23,399 bases of DNA, taken from an uncultured Collinsella sp. GTDB taxonomy: Bacteria > Actinomycetota > Coriobacteriia > Coriobacteriales > Coriobacteriaceae. Numbering within the stretch: the stretch's first letter is position 1; the number at the start of each line of letters is the position of its first letter. The stretch is taken from positions 1-23,399 of the forward strand of contig URUW01000006.1 in assembly GCA_900551205.1 (NCBI GenBank), in the 5' to 3' direction. Position numbers and translations under genes: made by a program. The notes under the pieces are model-generated. The model made no database searches and was not told where the DNA came from. It saw only the letters and a list, made by a program, of their open reading frames with translations. Below are positions 22,197 to 23,399 of this stretch, in pieces.

Positions 22197-23399
22197 TTAG
22201 ATGGTGAACTCGGCGAAGTTGCGGTCGCCGCCTGCGGTGCCGGTGTCGCCTGTTGCGGTTGCCGGCGCCAACGCGTCGCCGCCGACGCTTTGCAGCAGCT
22301 CGGCCACGTTGGCGTCGGGGTTTTGGCATAGGATGTCGAGCAGCTCGATAAAGTCACGAATGACTTCACGCGGCGTCAGATGCGTGTCGGCTCCCACGCG
22401 ACCGAACTCGATCTTGAGGAAGTCCACCAAGTCGTTCTCGGTAAGCGTGGGCGTCCAGCCAAAGTAGCCGGCGTGAATTTGCATGAGTTTTTCGATCAGC
22501 ACCAGCAGCTCCTCGTAGGTGAGTGGCTGCAGGCGGATGATGGGCGCGAGCATGTCCTTAAGGTCTTCGCGCGCAAAGCGGCCCTGAGCGAGTCGGCTGC
22601 GCAGGGCCTCGTAGGAGAACACGCCGCGGCGGCGGTCTTCGATGGAGGTTGGCGTGCCGCCCATGATCATGCCTAGGTACTGCGCCTTGCCCTGGAGCGT
22701 GTCGTTGTACATGGTCAGGATCTTCTCGTAGTTGTATTGGCGCGTGATGGCGTTGGGAATCTTATACAGATTCACGAGCTCGTCGATGAGCACCAGCATG
22801 CCCTTGTAGCCACTGCAGACCAAAAAACGCGCGATGAGTTTGACGTAGTCGTACCAGTCGTCATCGCTGATGATGGTTGAGGAGCCCAGCTCGGCGCGTG
22901 CCTCGCTCTTGGTGCGGTATTCGCCGCGAATCCATTTGGTCACGCGGCTCATGGTCTCTTCGTCGCCCCCGGATGCGGCCATGCGATAGCGGCGGAGCAT
23001 GCGGGTGAAGTCGAAGCCGTGGACCATCTCCTCGAGCGGGGCCAGTTGGGCATTGACGACCGACTCGTCGACGTCGGCACACGAGGCGACCCAGCGATCC
23101 AGAATAAGGTTGAGCGCACCGCCCTCGGGGCGCGTCTTGGTCGATATATTGCGGATGAGCTCGCGGTAGGTGGCCTGACCGCCTTGCAGGCGGCGCTCGG
23201 GCGACAGGTCGGCATCAGCGACGACGAATCCCTCGCCCATGGCGTGCGTGCGGATAGTCTGGAGCAAAAAGCTCTTGCCGGCGCCGTAACGACCGACCAG
23301 AAAGCGGAAGCTCGCGCCACCGTCGGCGATGAGACTCAGATCGGTGAGCAGGGCGCGGATCTCGACCTCGCGCCCTACGGTGATGTAAGGAAGGCCGAT
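22197..23399 (-). CDS. DUF2791 P-loop ATPase, BrxC/BrxD-like (5' partial)
   Basis: 400 visible residues; the frame stays open through the right edge, so the N-terminus is missing. Near the start are GLPYITVGREVEI and a Walker A motif VGRYGAGKSF (35-44). DADLSPERRL follows, then Walker B MLVLIDEL (Asp206, Glu207) and a C-terminal helical region (LTPREVIRDFIELLDIL). This matches the DUF2791 family, which includes BREX ATPases BrxC/BrxD. Such proteins occur in BREX type 2 next to an Lhr-like helicase, the arrangement found here, and in other uncharacterised neighbourhoods. No PglX methylase or PglZ is visible; if present they lie to the right. The last ~25 residues are low-complexity. A TTG inside the Walker A codon run is not the start. 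Confidence 0.88.
   Translation of the reverse strand: MGLPYITVGREVEIRALLTDLSLIADGGASFRFLVGRYGAGKSFLLQTIRTHAMGEGFVVADADLSPERRLQGGQATYRELIRNISTKTRPEGGALNLILDRWVASCADVDESVVNAQLAPLEEMVHGFDFTRMLRRYRMAASGGDEETMSRVTKWIRGEYRTKSEARAELGSSTIISDDDWYDYVKLIARFLVCSGYKGMLVLIDELVNLYKIPNAITRQYNYEKILTMYNDTLQGKAQYLGMIMGGTPTSIEDRRRGVFSYEALRSRLAQGRFAREDLKDMLAPIIRLQPLTYEELLVLIEKLMQIHAGYFGWTPTLTENDLVDFLKIEFGRVGADTHLTPREVIRDFIELLDILCQNPDANVAELLQSVGGDALAPATATGDTGTAGGDRNFAEFTI

Noticed and set aside
1..23399. CRISPR array or tRNA genes
   Set aside because: No regularly spaced short direct repeats and no cloverleaf-like sequence were found in the intergenic regions by eye.

Overview
The window looks like chromosome from a high-GC, anaerobic actinobacterium of the Coriobacteriia, most like Collinsella. 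This is inferred from gene content (N-terminal-rubredoxin rubrerythrin, DUF3516-type Ski2-like helicase, DUF2130 protein, bacterial Elp3), codon usage and repeat style. No rRNA or marker gene in the window proves it. No tRNA, rRNA, CRISPR array, transposase or prophage gene was found.

Layout. 1-1394: 3' part of a MocR/PdxR-type GntR-aminotransferase regulator. 1383-2925: two copies of a ~122-bp hairpin element flank an unusual nuclease-like gene (1681-2814). 3056-3616 (minus) is a rubrerythrin, divergent from an iron alcohol dehydrogenase and aldehyde dehydrogenase operon (3874-6482); a Fur/PerR-like palindrome lies between them. 6483-6904 holds a strong 44-bp hairpin and a very short hydrophobic peptide gene resembling type I toxins, with structured RNA downstream. 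6905-9937 carries a stand-alone HIRAN protein, a small charged protein, a metallophosphoesterase and a DUF2130 coiled-coil/nuclease-like protein. 10017-14838 (minus) runs, in transcription order, Trm9-like methyltransferase, TrmB-like methyltransferase, third hairpin element, DUF3516 helicase. 15107-16725 is a translationally coupled pair: a membrane-anchored XRE regulator and a DUF4097 protein. 16823-19609 is Elp3 plus a spermidine-synthase-like membrane protein. 19636-23399 (minus) is an Lhr-like helicase and a DUF2791 (BrxD-like) ATPase that runs off the right edge.

How the genes may work together. Three proteins point to tRNA modification (Elp3, Trm9-like, TrmB-like). Elp3 plus a Trm9-like enzyme would in principle allow mcm5U34, a modification best known from eukaryotes. 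The right-edge ATPase/helicase pair resembles part of BREX-type defence modules. The rubrerythrin and the alcohol/aldehyde dehydrogenases suggest oxidative and carbonyl stress handling.

The most unusual item is the hairpin family at 1383-1503, 2803-2925 and 12820-12941. Each copy has long imperfect inverted arms whose outer end (CTAAGTGAGTAG) carries a stop codon in all three frames, and a conserved central loop (TCTACCTGCGG). Two copies bracket the nuclease-like gene, and both upstream coding sequences end inside an element with the same residues, Leu-Ser-Glu-stop.
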